Shown here one piece after another: positions 23,108 to 35,714 of a stretch of 64,000 bases of DNA. Within the stretch, counting starts at the first letter, position 1, and the number at the start of each line of letters is the position of its first letter. The notes beneath the pieces are model-generated. The model saw nothing but the letters and a program-made list of their open reading frames with translations. It made no database searches and was not told the origin of the DNA. The position numbers and the translations under genes were made by a program. The stretch covers positions 2,480,001 through 2,544,000 of the forward strand of contig OX387192.1 in the NCBI GenBank assembly GCA_947561395.2. Reading direction: 5' to 3'. The DNA comes from Buxus sempervirens. Taxonomy: Eukaryota; Streptophyta; Magnoliopsida; Buxales; Buxaceae.

Positions 23108-25052
23108 ATTTGAATCCATTAAAAATATTTCAGACCCAAATTCCAAGTGAATAAAAAGTCAACTTTCCAGTTCAAGGCAAAATTCTGGTTTTTTAGGTCT
23201 GGTAAAAAGGTTCAATATGTTAATACCAAAGTATTCGTCAAGATTTAAAATCTTAAAAAATTCATTTATGCAATAACATTGCTAAAAACCTGATTACCGG
23301 GAAAAATTATCGTGAAATCTTGCTTTAAAAAATATTTCATTTTCTGGGGTCAAAAGTCAACAAAATTCAACCGGAAAAAGTTTGACTTTGCACAAAAGAT
23401 TGAACTTGGGCCTTTTCCTTTGCGGTTTTGGATTCAAATTGGTTAAGGATCTCAAACCCAATGCAAATATTTGAAAATTCCAATAAAATATTTCTCTCCT
23501 TTAAGATTTATCAAAAATTGTGCAATTTTGGTGTGTCTACACTTCCTACGAATACACCATTCCTTGGGCTTCATGATTGACTAAAATCAAGACAAAGAAA
23601 ACAAATCCAAAGTAAGGACTCCAAAAATTAATTCTAAGTCAAATCCTTGAAATCTAAGAATTACATAATAATAAAAAAAAATTATTTTTACAAAATATTG
23701 AAGAATTGAATCTGAACAATCTAGGGTACAGATCTAACTCAAATATCTCATTAATTAAGAAATCTAAGTCAAATACACCCACGTTGATGAAAAACATCAA
23801 AAGGGGAAAGTTTAGACCATAGGGTCTTCTCTCAAAATTGAAAATAAACCAAAAATTAATTTGAAAAGTTGAAGAATAAATCAAAACCATCTAGGATACA
23901 GATCTGATCCATGTTTCACATTAATTAAGAGATTTGAACCAGAATCACCCACATTGATGAAAAACATCCAAAAAGGAGAGTTTAGACCATAGATCTTCTC
24001 TCAAAAATAAAAAATAACTCAAAAATTACCTCATGAAACCCTGAAGGTTATTTTAAGGCTTCTGATCCCAGATCTACCACATTGACAATGGAAGATCCAA
24101 GATCTTAGCCTAAATGATTAAAAACATCAAAAAACATAAAAATGGAGAAAACAATGTGAAAAATAAAATCTAGAAGGAAAATGAGATCTAATGCTATGAA
24201 AAGCATAGATCTATAGTATTCCTCCATATTTCATTAATAAATCATCACAAAACTTAAACAAAATATTATAACTACACATTTCTAAGATTACAGCATATGG
24301 GGGTCTGCTCTACGGATCAATTCCTGTCCTCCTTTCCCCTAGAACTCTCTTCACGTTTTACGGCTAGAGAAGATACTCGAGGTACTTGGATTTTGGTTTG
24401 GGGTTACAATCACACACAGGCCTTATACTACAAAAATGGAGAAAATTAGAATAATCCTAAAAATTAAATCTAGAAAATAAAGGGGTAGAGAAGCTTACCT
24501 GGACTTGAGAAAGCACAGAGGCAGGGGTTCTCTTCTTCACTTGGAGCTCTTCCAATTCTCAGCACAATTCTTAGACACAATTCTCTTTCTTAATTCTCAG
24601 CTCTAACTTCCAGCTCTAACTTCCAGCCATTTGCTTGAGGAGAGGCCTCCTATTTATAAGCAGGAGCAAGGGTAGGGTGGTCCCAAGAGGTTCTAGAATG
24701 TTCCAATTCAGTTTTAGAAACATGAGTTGGAGTAAATATGAGAACCAATGAGGGCAAAACGGTATGGACGTAACCCTATAGAGATATAGAAATAGTAGCA
24801 AGGCTCAAAAATCGAGATTTTACGAAAACACCCAAAAACACGCGCGTCCACATTTGGTTTGCGGACACGCTTTGTCCGCATTTTGTTTGCGGTCAAGGTT
24901 TGTCCGCATATCAAATGCGGTCAAGGCTCGTCCGCATATCAAATGCAGACAAAATAGGTTTGACCAATTTTTCATTTTTTTGACCTGTTTCAAATCCAAT
25001 TAAATATTTTTCTTTATTTTCTCATCTTGTAGTGCAATTTGGGGTGTTTACA

Positions 25053-25330
25053 TCTGCCCCCTCTTTTCTGGAATTGGAACCAATTATCAGCAGAGAACCC
25101 AAAGACCCACAAATTGCACTTTTTTGAGATTAGTCCAATTAATTGCAATTTGCAAGGATTAAAAGGTAATTTTTTGAAAAAAGAAGTTGTTTGGAGAATT
25201 TGCTGAAAAGTCCCTAACTTTAAGGGGCAAATCTCCTCTCTAGTCTCACTGAGCACTTGTGGCTATGAAGTGAGATTTGAGAAAACTTTTAAAAGGGGAA
25301 CTTGAGAAGTTTATAAAAGGGGAGGTCTAG
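25053..25330 (-). mobile_element. Element 3 internal remnant: polypurine tract and 3' conserved block
   Basis: Directly after the LTR, the minus strand reads a purine tract (AAAAGAGGGGGCAGA, 25053-25067), as in elements 1 and 2. A block shared with both continues to about 25285, including TTAAGGGGCAAATCTCC and the ACTGAGCAC..GTGGCTATGAAGTGA hairpin. Homology then stops; the rest of element 3 is missing. Confidence 0.75.
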
Positions 25331-26826
25331 GAAAGGTTTAGGGTTTTTAGCAAGTCAAAAATAAGGAGGAAAGAGAGGGGAATTCGTGCTAGGGCTTGGA
25401 GAAAAATAAGGGAAAGAAGAGAATGAGAGAATAGAAAAGGGAGGTGCTGCAAAGGTCCGACCAGCAGACTTTGAACGACGATCCCCAGAGATCCAGTCGT
25501 TGGATCGTCATGAAATTTGGAGGTTATGATCTATACATGAGATAATTTAATTTGAAAGGTAGAGATTGGATATGGGGGAGTCTAAGGTGGTGCGAATTAA
25601 CCCAGAAGTTGGTGGAAAATCCAATTTTGAAAGAAAAAAGAGTTGCAGAGATGGCCGACTAGCCAACTTTGAACGAAGAGATAGGAAGATCCAACCGTTG
25701 GAATGGGCTAAAATTTTAGGGTTTTGATATACTCATGGAGGACTTCAAACTGAACGGTGGAGATTCTAAATTGGAGAAGTATAGAGGGGTACGGTCGAGC
25801 TCCAAAAGCGGGCACGGAATAAGTTCTGAAAAATCTGGGTTCATCAAAAAGGCAAGTAGCAAACCCTTGAAACTGAAGGAACTGCATGTTTTCTTGTGAT
25901 TTTGATGTCTGATCGTATTGGTTTTTAAGTTGGATTTCATTGGAAAAGTCGGATGATTATAAAGTTTTGATTTGGTGATTTAAATCTCTCTTTAAGAATC
26001 AATAAAAGTGTTGCTTATGGGTGGTTTAATTTAGAAAGAAATCTTAGATAAATTTTATTCACCAAGATTTGATTAGGATTGTCTTAGAAGTAATTTGGAA
26101 TGAAATTTAGATGTTTAGAAACAATTTAAAACCATAGGAATTTGAGAAGTTTCGGAAATTATGAAAAACCTAGAAAAACTGAGTTTTGGGCAGAACGTTA
26201 GAATAGTCGCTCCAGCGCCCTATCGGTATACCTTAAACCAGAACATCGAAAACAAGTTGCTTGATACACCGTTCGAGCGCAGCCATGGGTGAATAGCCAG
26301 ACTGCAGGGCGGCTGGTCCATTTGTAATTCAGAAGGTAGCATATTGGCACATGTCTGTAGGACTCTGTTTACGATTCCATTAGTCCTGTGATTTCACAGA
26401 CGTGGTATGCTATGTGCTGTGATTTCTCTATATTATCATTTTTCTTGTTGATGTTGTTGTTGGTTTAATCGTACACCTCATGACTTATTTTATATAAACA
26501 TGGACTGATTTCATGCATGCACCTTGCTATTTGTTGAGATTTGTTCTCACTCCGGTTTCTCTCATTTTTCAGGTTCTCTTGGTGAGGACGTCAAGTTGTG
26601 GGCTAGTTGTAGCTGGGTAGTCTATATAGATGTAAGATTGTTCATGTAATTGAAATCCTTGTATATCATAATTGTTGATTAATAAAGAAAATTTGAATTC
26701 AAGTTTCCGCATTTACTCTGATTATAAAGTTAGAAAAAGTTTCAAATTATTCCATATTTTAGTTGCTTTTGTTACTTACCATAACACCTCGGGTTTTGGG
26801 AATTGGACTCGGAACCGGGTCGTTAC
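25331..26826 (+). mobile_element. Chromovirus-like gypsy LTR remnant
   Basis: Ends AACCGGGTCGTTACA, typical of plant chromovirus (Tekay/Reina-like) LTRs, preceded by an AATAAAG signal (about 26680) and 'ccgcatttactctg', also usual there. Around 25450-25760 two stretches repeat 'gacca.cagactttgaacga' and 'gatccaacgttgga'-like text. The left boundary and any target duplication are not defined, and no coding region is attached. Confidence 0.45.
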
Positions 26827-27058
26827 ATAAGCCAACAAAAACTTTGATCAAATTGGAAGGAGAAACCCCAGGAAGCATTTAGGTGTGACAGAGATACGGA
26901 GCGAGAGAACCTGTTGTATTAATCTCTTGTTTTTTCTTTTTTTTTTTCCGCATATTCTCATTTCTGCTACTGTGTTTCTGATTTTTCATAGGTGCAGTGA
27001 CGTTTGTAACTTAGCCTTTAGAATTTGGTTTCAAGGACGACTTGGATGCTGTGTTAAT

Positions 27059-30000
27059 CCTTTTTTTTTTGTTGGGATTAAAGAAGAAATTATATTATAG
27101 GATTAACCTGGTATACAACGTGAGGACAACCTCCCAAGGAAATCATCTAATACAACTTGCTAATAGGTCTGAAACCTGATTGGCTTCTCGGTAGATGTCG
27201 TTAACTTTAACAGCAACAAATAAATTGCAAAGATGTTTGGCTTCTCCCATGAAATGAGAAATTTTCCAGGGGATTGAAATCATTTTCAGTAGGCAATCAA
27301 CCACTATCTGAGATTCACTCTCAATGATGATTTGATGAAAGTTCATTGCAAGCGCAAGTTTGACCCCTTCCACTAGAGCATAGGCCTTAGCCAAAATAGC
27401 ACTTGCAACTCCAAATTTGTGCGCAATAGCCCCAACAACTCGGTTGTCTTCATTCCTTACAATTGCTTCGATGGCTGCAGCGCCTTGGCACCCTCTTGCT
27501 ACCCTATAAATGGTCATTTTCTTCCAGCTACCACTTGGTTTGGTCCAACTAAGATAGCTGCAGCGCCTAGGCACCCTCTTGTTGCCCCATAAAATGGTTA
27601 GTTTCTTCCAGCTGCCACTTGGTTTGGTCCAACTAATGAAGTGCTTTTTCTTCCTTGAACAATATTTGCTTGAAGTCTTGGACAAAATAGCTTTGTTGTC
27701 TTCCTGTAGCCCACGGAAATGAGAAGAGGATTGTAGAATACTTGGTTTCAGATTCTCGAATATGGCGTTGTTCCTTGCTTTCTAGACAGTCTAACATAAA
27801 TTTGCCCATGCCGCTAGCACTTGATCTCTGTCCAGCTCTCCTTCATCTCCCATTTGAGTTAGAGTCTTGTTCCTTATGGCATAGAACATACATTTCAGTT
27901 GGAGTTCCTATCTTGCTTTGCAGCAGTTCATTGGTTACATTTCCCCCTGTAAGAGTTTCCAAAGAAAAACCTGATTTTCTGGGCACAAGGGATTTTCCAA
28001 ATCTTTAACCACTTTCTTTCCTCTACCATATTTTCTTCCATTTTGCTAATCATACGATAAGTGGAGGCAACAGAAAACATACCTGAAGGGGTCCTACTCA
28101 AAACCATTCTATCTTTACATGCACACCTAAATATTAGAATCTTGCTTATTTTTTCAGTCACCTGCTGTGTCCACCAACCTCAACTTTCAAGTCTTCTAAC
28201 TGCTTGTGTTCTAATTTATTAACTCAGCTACTTTATTGAATCTTGTCTCCTCATTGCCATCACTTGCCGACTGCCCAAATTGAAGTTTTCATACCTTATC
28301 ATTAGGGTCAATGCTTTCCCCATTAGCAATGCACCATCTTCTACCCATATTGAGAACCTCCCTAGTTTGGTACATTTGTTTCTAGACCCATGAAGAGTTG
28401 CTCTTGCATTTAGCTCGAAAAAATTCCCCATTCGGAAAATACTTTGCTTTCAGCAGCTTAGTCCAAAATTTATCCTCCCCCACTGCAAGAGACCAAGCCG
28501 CTTTGGCCAACATAGCCGTGTTGAACCTTTTGCTGTCTTTGATATTTAGTCCCCCCACTCTCTTTGGAAGACATAGCAATTGCGAACACATAGTATGAAT
28601 GGATCTCTTTTTATTTGGTTGAAACTAGAAAAATTTACGAGCTTCCTTATCAATTTTTTCCGTGTCAGTAGTAGGGATTTTAATGCATCGCATGTAGAAC
28701 TGGGAGGTACTCAGCAGTACAGAGTTGATTAAGGTTAACCTCCCTGCATAAGTGAGGAGCTTAGCCTTCCATCTGGTAAGCTTCTTGTTGATCCTATCCA
28801 ACTGGTCCTTGAAGTGATTGATCTTTGGGGCATTGATAAAGGTGGGTATGCCCAAATATTTTCTAGGCTTTTTGGTAGGCTTGATGCCAAAAATCCAGCC
28901 AAATTGTCTTTTTTTAACCCTTGATACAAGGGCTCAAAAACAACTTAGATTTACACCTTTTTGGCACTCATGTCATTTGCTCTACCAAACAAGAAGTCAT
29001 CAGCATATAAGAGATGGTAATGGGCTCAGCAATACGACTAGCTTTGATGCCAAAGATGAAGTTTTCCTACTCAGCTCTACCTAGAGCATAAGACAATATT
29101 TTTTGGGTAAGAACGAAAATGTATGGGGACAAAAGGTCCCCTTGTATTATGCCTCTAGTGGGCTTGATAAACCCACAGGGTTTGCCATTCACAAGCACAC
29201 TATATGAGATAGAAGTTATACAATACATTATTAACTCAACAAATCTTTGATCAAATCCAAACACAAGCAGAAGTTTTTTTTAATAAAATTCAAATCAAGT
29301 CTGTCATAGGCCTTGGCAAGGTCAAATTTGGCAGCAAATAGACCTTGTTTGTAGTTATTTATTTATTTTTGCCTTTTATAGTGTGATAAAATTCCTGGGC
29401 CATAGTTATATTTTTATGTGTCACCCTTCCTCGGACAAAGGCACATTGGTGGGAGGAGACAAGCTTGGAAATGAGGGTTCTGAGCCTATTGAACAACAGT
29501 CTTGAGATTATCTTATAATAGAAATTGCAAAGAGTAATAGGTCTATACTCAGTAAATCTTCTAGGGTTCTCATTCTTGGGGATTTTATTTTTTCATCCAA
29601 CCAACCATATTGGAAAAAGTCCTTAACCATCTTACACAACTTATCCTTGACAATTTCCCAGTATGTTTGGTAGAAAATCCCCTGAAACCCGTTAGGCCCT
29701 AGGCTTTTAAGGGCGCCTAACTTCTTAACAGTACCCCATATTTCCTCATCATTCGTAGGTTTCAGTAGCTGGTTATTTTCCATATCAGTCATAGTAGGGG
29801 GGATTTGGCTAAAGATAGAGAGGTCCTTAAGACTGTTATCCGAGGTGAATATATCAGTGAAGTAATCTATAACAGTTTCTTCAATTTCGTTAGTTTCAAT
29901 GATCTCCTCATTGTTTTCATTCTTTAAGAAATTAATTTTGTTTTTATGCCCCATATGAATGGTTGAGATATGGAAGAACTTGGTATTCAGATCTCCATCC

Positions 30001-31182
30001 TTCAGCCATTTCACTCTAGATCTCTGATACCAAAGCTCTTCCTAAGCTTTAAGAGCAAATAAATACTCCTTCTGGGCATTTTGCTCTCTACTCACCAACA
30101 TAGGGTCATCCCTTGTCTCCAAGGCTTTTGGATATCTTTCAATTTATTATATTTTTCAAACACTCTTTTATTGATGTCCCCAAATAGAATTTTTGTTCCA
30201 ATTACTTAAGCAACCTTTGAGATGAGCCATTTCACTAGAAAGGATTCCTCTACTCCCCTCCCAACTCTCCTTAATCACATTTTCACAGTTTGGTTCCTCT
30301 ATCCAAAACTTCTCAAAGTGAAACACTTTATGTCTCTTGATTTTCTTGCATTTAAGATCAAGACATAGGGGTGCATGATCAGACCCAACGATAGGATCTT
30401 GCCAGATTACAGTATTAGGAAAAAAGTTACACCATTTAGTGTAGCTTAACACTCTATCAATTTTCCCCCTAATATTCTCATTCCCTGACCTACCATTATT
30501 CCAGTTATATCTCATACCCTTGCAAGGATGATCAATCAAACTACATTCATTCAAAAAATTTTGGAAACGTTCAGCCTATCGTACTTGGATTTGAGCACCT
30601 CCTCGCTTTTCATGACTATAGAGAACCACGTTAAAATCCCCCATTGTTGACAAAGGATGCACAGTATCAGTAGCAATTTTCTTAAGTTCTTTCCACTAAG
30701 CAGCTTGCTTGTTAAGTACGAGCTAGCATGAACAAAAGTCAGCTCAAAATTTTTGCCCGTCTTCATTATGATTCTCATATGGATGCACCAGTTTAAGACT
30801 TTATCCATTGTAATCTGGCATGCTTGGTCCCACAAGACCCAAAAAACTTATGTTCTATCATGAGCAACTTGCCACCTAAAATTCGGAAACCCCATTTTGC
30901 TTATCATTCTAGTGGATTTTTTTCATTCATAAGGGTTTCTGAAATCAAAATAACATTGGGTTGATTTATGCGTATAAGGTTACACAAATGTAGCCTTGCC
31001 GGGGTCCGACGCAGACCCCGAAAAAACCAGGCAACTATTTTCATTTCGTGAGAGCAAGCTAGGAAGACCGAACAGCAGACTCAGAAGAATAAGGTAAGAG
31101 GTTCCCCTTAGTGCTGGTTTCTTTAGCAGTAGAGATAGAAGAAGAATTCCATTTTTTCTATGGCTTGAGGCTAGCCTCTCCC
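27059..31182 (-). mobile_element. L1-like LINE, lacking ORF1, cut at its 5' side by element 2
   Basis: The 3' end is a poly-T run on the plus strand (27059-27070), i.e. a poly-A tail on the element. The body carries endonuclease, reverse transcriptase and RNase H coding sequence. Sequence upstream of the endonuclease start (31045-31182) has no ORF1 and ends where the element 2 LTR begins at 31183. Confidence 0.8.
27143..31044 (-). pseudogene. LINE ORF2 (endonuclease, reverse transcriptase, RNase H), decayed
   Basis: Reading from 31044: AP-endonuclease start (KIVAWF.RGLR, ISETLMNE), later endonuclease text (WNNGR, KIDRVL, SDHAPL near 30380), RT fingers (LGPNGFQ..FYQTYW near 29690), IIQGDLLSPY (near 29130), the catalytic YADD box (about 28996-29010), the YLGIP..WKAKLLTYAGR thumb region, and a C-terminal RNase H ending EANQVSDLLA (27143-27500). 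Many frame changes and stops separate these pieces, so it is dead. Near 27500-27640 a tandem duplication repeats the segment coding SWTKPSGSWKK.TI. ORF1 is absent. Confidence 0.88.
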
Positions 31183-31566
31183 TGTGAGACATGGAAAAAA
31201 TTCAAATCTAATTGACTTCCTCAATCATCACACGGGATTAAATTAAACAAAGAGTCGCCACCATTCAATTTAGGTGTGAATGGACACCAAAATATCAAAT
31301 AAGCACAAAAGACAATTTTAGGGTAAAAATAACCCTCCTAAAAAAACCAACCAGAGATGGGTAAGGGGATTAAGTTATGAACAGGGGAAGGTGTTAGGCA
31401 CCCTTATTCATCCACACAAGGTGGTTGCCAGGTATTGTTCATGTTTAAAATAAAGGAAAAAGCTTGCTATAAAAATCACACAAAATCACAAAAAAGGCAA
31501 AAATATATGGTTTTTTCATATGAATAGTCTGATTGATCCAGAACTATCAAATATGATCATACCATT
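31183..31566 (-). repeat. Element 2 3' LTR, outer part
   Basis: Begins TGTGAGACATGG; GAGTCGCCA lies at 31252-31260 and the block conserved across all LTRs here at about 31356-31430. It is cut at the target site CCATT (31562-31566) and resumes at 54076. The join recreates the matching segment of solo LTR C, confirming the insertion. Confidence 0.92.
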
Positions 31567-33840
31567 TGTGAGACATGGGAAAAAATCACCGGAGTGATCG
31601 TCCCTCCGTCAACACACGGGCTCAACGCAAAAATTGGGAGAGTCGCCACCATTCATGATTTTGGGGTGAGAATGGACACCAAAGATTCAAAAGTAAGCAA
31701 AAATAGCCAAAAGACAAATTCTAGGGTAAAAATAACCCTATTTGAAAATCAAATCCAGAGATGGGTAAGGGGATTAGATTATGAACGGGGGAAGGTGTTA
31801 GGCACCCCCATTCATCCACACGAAGTGGTTGCCAAGTGTATATTTATGCAAAAAACAAAGTAAGAAAGCTTGCTAAAAATCATGAGAAACCTTGAAAAAG
31901 GAACAATGTATGATATTTTCACATGAAGATCCAAATGGATTTTAGACCTTCTCTTATGTCAATATCACTTCTGGAGTATTTCAAAAGATGGAAATCAAAG
32001 TAGAGGTTGCATAAAACCAAGTTAAATCAAATCCGGAAAATTCGGTAAAAAGTATGCCATTTGCCTTAAAATCATTCAAATCCAATTCTGAATTGACCCA
32101 AACCAAATCCATTTGAAAGATTAGGGTAAATAAGAATCTCATGCAAAATTTCACTTCATTCCAATGAAAAATCTAGGAGTTATGCTCCTTTGAAGTTGCT
32201 GTTGGGGATTTTTAAAAGTAGTAAGTGGGCAACTTTGGAAAATTGTCTAGAAAAATCCACTACATAGAAATCCACGAAATTTGGTGTGATTGAAGTCTGT
32301 ATGGCCATCTTTCCAGAGAAACTAGCCTCATACAAAAATCCCTTCGGACGTGCCTTGGGTGGTCTCCCGAACAGGCCCCGAAGATCACAGATTTACCCAG
32401 AAAAATGCAAATGAGCAGTTCTGAGTAAATCGGCTACCAATAATTCAAATGGAATCCAAAAATTATGAAACCAACTGGATTTGAAAATAGACTCAAAAAG
32501 GAGTACTCAGAAATAAAAACCGCTCGAATCGGACTTAAAACGAACACATGGCGGCCCGTCGAAGTGACAAGTTCTGTACTTGGACCTGAACTGTCCACTT
32601 AATTTCGACAGAGAGGTGTCAAAAATCGGCTAGATAGAAATTCATGAAATTTGGTGGACATAAACTAGACAGCCTCACCTTTCCCATGGTTCTGGAATTG
32701 CCCCAAAATTCATCCGGATGATGAAGTTACGGACGTCCGAAGTAAGGGTACAGGTGCTGTCAAGCTAAGCCATTTTTTTGAGTAAAAACCAAATCCGAAA
32801 ATTGATAAAAATGAAATTCGTGCAAGATGAACACAAATACTTTAAAATCATCCGAAAAGCATTCCAGAATTGATTGAGGCCATTTATTTGAGATTTATCA
32901 CAATAAATGCAATAAACCCCAAATATGAGCCTATCCCGCCAAAATAGTGATATGTGTGCAAAAGTGAAAAAAACCTAGCAAGATCCATACACATGCATAT
33001 AGATTCAATAAAATAGGTTCTAGCATAGCCTAGGGTGCCGTTCCATTATCGTTTCCCTCTGTTCTCTTTAAGATAATCAAGGGTACTTTGAATATGGAAC
33101 GGTTTTCAATCAATCAAAAGCCTTACGCTACATGGGTTCTAGCACTAGGGTCAATCCCTAGTCTCGTTTCTCCTAGATCCGCCTTCACGTTTTACGGCTA
33201 GGGGAGTCTTGAGATACTTTGAGCCGGGGAAGGATTTCCACACATACAAACAAGGCTTTACACTACAGAAAGGTAGAAGAAGAGATCTAGATCTAGGAAT
33301 GTAAAGACAGAAAATAAAAAGAAAAGTTGAGGCTTACCTGAGTGCTGGAGGCGATTCCACAGCGGTTTTCTTCTTCTCTTGGAGTTCTTCTTTGCGAGAA
33401 TTCAAAACAAGAGTTGTGTCCCATTTACTCAAGGAGGAGGCTCCTATTTATAGGCAAGGGCTAAGGTCATTGGTAGACACAACTTAATGTCTAGAACCCC
33501 TCCAACCTAAACCCTAAGGTTATTTCCGCGATTTCCCCTCATTTAATGAGGGACATGATGGTAAAAGTGAAAAGCTCTCGGAAAACCCTAATTTTGAGCA
33601 AACTTAAGGTATCCGGTATATCAGGCCGGATAACAAAGGACTTTAAGGTATCCGGTAGATGGTACCGGATACATTAAGGCTCACATGTATCCGGATAATC
33701 ATTCCGGATACATGAAGGAGTACTTGTATCCGGATTGAGCATCCGGATATAGGTAAAAAATTATTTTCTTCAAATTCTGTGCTGGCTTTCCAGGAGATAA
33801 TGATTTTTGATGATTGTTTGTGCAATTTGGGGTGTCTACA
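31567..33840 (-). repeat. Element 1 3' LTR
   Basis: 2274 bp, in element orientation TGTAGACACC to CATGTCTCACA. It contains the TATCCGG motif cluster (33609-33757), TATA (33444-33453), a splice donor (33336/33337), and GAGTCGCCA (31640-31648, plus strand). Confidence 0.97.
33609..33757. promoter_or_regulatory. TATCCGG/CCGGATA cluster in the 3' LTR U3
   Basis: Four successive imperfect palindromes of the form TATCCGG-N8to12-CCGGATA in 150 bp, upstream of the TATA box in element orientation. The spacers differ between units while the 7-bp arms are kept. Confidence 0.85.
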
Positions 33841-33855
33841 ACTGCCCCTCTTTGC
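33841..33855 (-). other. Polypurine tract of element 1
   Basis: The minus strand reads GCAAAGAGGGGCAGT immediately before the 3' LTR start TGTAGACACC; it is the plus-strand primer for reverse transcription. The same purine tract sits at 55513 (element 2) and 25053 (element 3). Confidence 0.9.
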
Positions 33856-34431
33856 GGGAGCTGCGAAGCAGTGAGCTGCAAAGAGTAGACAAGCCCAAAT
33901 TGCATTCCCTTGAGCATGATTTGCTCGGTTTAATTCAATTTCTGTAGAAAACCATTTTTGAGTGGAGATTTGCCAAAAAGCCCTCACTTTAAGGGGGCAT
34001 CTCTCCAAGAGTTCTTAAATTCCACTGAGCCCTTTGTGGCTGTGAAGTGGATTTTAAGCCCAAAAATAGGATTTTTGAAAAACTGATTTTTTATCAAACC
34101 AAGTTGAAAATTGAGTGGATATCATCCTTTTGACCAGGCACATTTCCCAAAGTTGTCCTAAATTCCACAGAGCCCTCGTGGCTGTGAGGTGGATTTCAAG
34201 ACAAAAATAGGATTTTGAGAAAATAGAAGTTGTAGCACAAGTTTGCTTTTTCTTTTCTTTTCCTTTTTTCTTTTCTTTTTTTTCTTTTTCTTTTTTTTCT
34301 TTTTTTTTTTTTTCTTTCCTTTTTTTTTCTTTTCTTTTTCCTTTTCTTCTTTTTTCTATTTTTCCCTGTTTTTTTCCTCTATTTTTCTATTTTTTCTGCT
34401 TTTTTCTATTTTTTTTTCCTTTTTTTCTTTG
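33856..34431. other. Element 1 3' untranslated region with conserved hairpin blocks
   Basis: Holds TTAAGGGGGCATCTCTCC (near 33990) and two copies of the CCACTGAGCCC..GTGGCTGTGAAGTGG hairpin (34021-34057 and 34163-34200), also present singly in elements 2 and 3. From 34240 to 34431 it is a C/T-only low-complexity tract. Confidence 0.75.
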
Positions 34432-34530
34432 GTATCCGGTAAATGTATCCGGATAATAAAGGGCCTGCGGGTATCCGGCCTGAGTATCCGGATCCCGCAG
34501 GTTTACTTAAGTCGCGCGCGACCGCGACTT
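34432..34530 (+). promoter_or_regulatory. Putative gene A promoter: motif cluster and GC palindrome
   Basis: Two TATCCGG/CCGGATA-type pairs (34432-34495) followed by an imperfect palindrome AAGTCGCG..CGCGACTT (34509-34530). Element 2 has a cluster of its own motif and a GC-rich AAGCCCGCGACTGCGGCTT in the same place (55862-56000). No clear TATA box. Confidence 0.55.
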
Positions 34531-35714
34531 TTCATTTCTTCTCTTCCTTCTCCGATAACTCAGACCGGCTATCCTCCTCTTCTTCTTCACCCGACGGTTG
34601 CTCCCTTCTTCTCCGGCGATTCCCTGAGCTTCGGTGGCTCCTGTTGCTGCCGGCGAGAGTCTGCAACTCCGGCGACCTTCCTTGTTCGATCATTCAAAGC
34701 AGCAGTCGAGCCCTAGCTCGATTTTCTTTTGGATTTCTTGTCCATTCACCTGTTCTTCTCCAACTCGACTCAATCCGACCAGGTCAGTGAGCATCTTAGC
34801 ATGCATTCTTCTCATTTTAATTTGCTGTTTCAAACATTGGACGAGCATGTATGCTTTTTGTATTGATTCCTTTAGAAACCGAATGCTTGCTGTGTTATTG
34901 CCTTGGCTGTCAAGCCTTGATTCTGAATAGCTATGCCTTGGATTTCTTTTGATTGTGGTAAATTCCCAATTGCTTGAATTTCTGCCAATTCTGAATTGCT
35001 GCCAATTGCCTGAATTTCTGAATTTCTGCCAAGTTTGAGCTTGAATTTCTGAATTGATGCTTTAATGAATCCAATCTTGCCATTGCCTTGGTTGTTTTGG
35101 ACAAACCATGCTGGATTACAATGCTTCAAAATTTTTTGTGATGCCATGACTTTTATTTGCACTGATTGGGATTGCCTTTCCCACTGAATGGCATGATTTT
35201 GCATTTCCCATATAGCTTATTGATAGAATTTTCAGACTTCATGATATGTGATTCTTGACTTTCAATTACCACTTTTTGGAGCTGCCCATGTGACTGTTGC
35301 TTGTGCAATCCTTGACTTGATAGTGTCCAAAACTTAGGACTGCCTTGCTGCTACTTCTTGATATGCTGGGATTCTCAATCCGCCCGGTGTTAATGTTGTG
35401 CTCCAACTGCCAGGACCATTCTGTGGTTGGTTTTTGTACTCCTTAGTTTTATTCAGATCCTTGATTTAGCTCAGACCCTTTGCTTTTGCACAATTGTAGA
35501 AATCCTGTAGTAAATTATCAGTTAGTAGTCTTTGTGAAAAAAAATATAGAAATATTCTCTAAAGACTTTGAACCGAACCACAATTCCTGAGCATAAGATT
35601 CCTGATGAACTAGAGTTGAAATCTCTGATAAATTTGAACTAAATCCAGATTAAAAGCAAGGTAGGATTTTAGATAAATTTGTACTGAAATTCATAGGATA
35701 CTTCCCTGTTGTAG
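34531..35714 (+). other. Gene A leader: 5' UTR exon and intron
   Basis: 34531-34780 is pyrimidine-rich with repeated CTCCGGCGA-type words. A donor CCAG/GTCAGTGAG lies at about 34781, and an acceptor (TTCCCTGTTGTAG) ends at 35714, directly against the ATG. Element 2 has the same arrangement (donor near 56329, acceptor AACCGTAG ending at 57549), which supports a real leader intron. Confidence 0.6.

Larger units (their letters stand above)
18953..23541 (-). mobile_element. Solo LTR B, nested in the LTR of element 3
   Basis: Starts TGTGAGACATGGG at 18953 and ends GTGTCTACA at 23541, flanked by CTTCT and CTTCC (one mismatch), so an aged 5-bp duplication. Removing solo LTR C leaves about 2.9 kb. 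No coding sequence lies between its ends. It keeps GAGTCGCCA (19022-19030), the block beside 19132-19205 conserved in all LTRs here, TATA (near 22680), a splice donor (near 22573) and a decayed TATCCGG-like cluster (22860-22975). Confidence 0.8.
18578..25052 (-). mobile_element. 3' LTR of element 3 (Tat/Ogre type), interrupted
   Basis: Begins TGTGAGATATGGG at 18578 and ends GGGGTGTTTACA at 25052; both match the outer ends of the other LTRs here (element orientation is minus). Its own sequence is 18578-18952 plus 23547-25052, about 1.9 kb; the middle is a nested solo LTR. TATA (CTTATAAATAGG, about 24649-24660), a splice donor (minus-strand CCAG/GTAAGC, about 24494-24500) and a GCGGACA/TGTCCGC palindrome cluster (24840-24955) are all present. 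A polypurine tract and internal sequence follow from 25053, so this is a 3' LTR and not a solo one. Confidence 0.8.
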
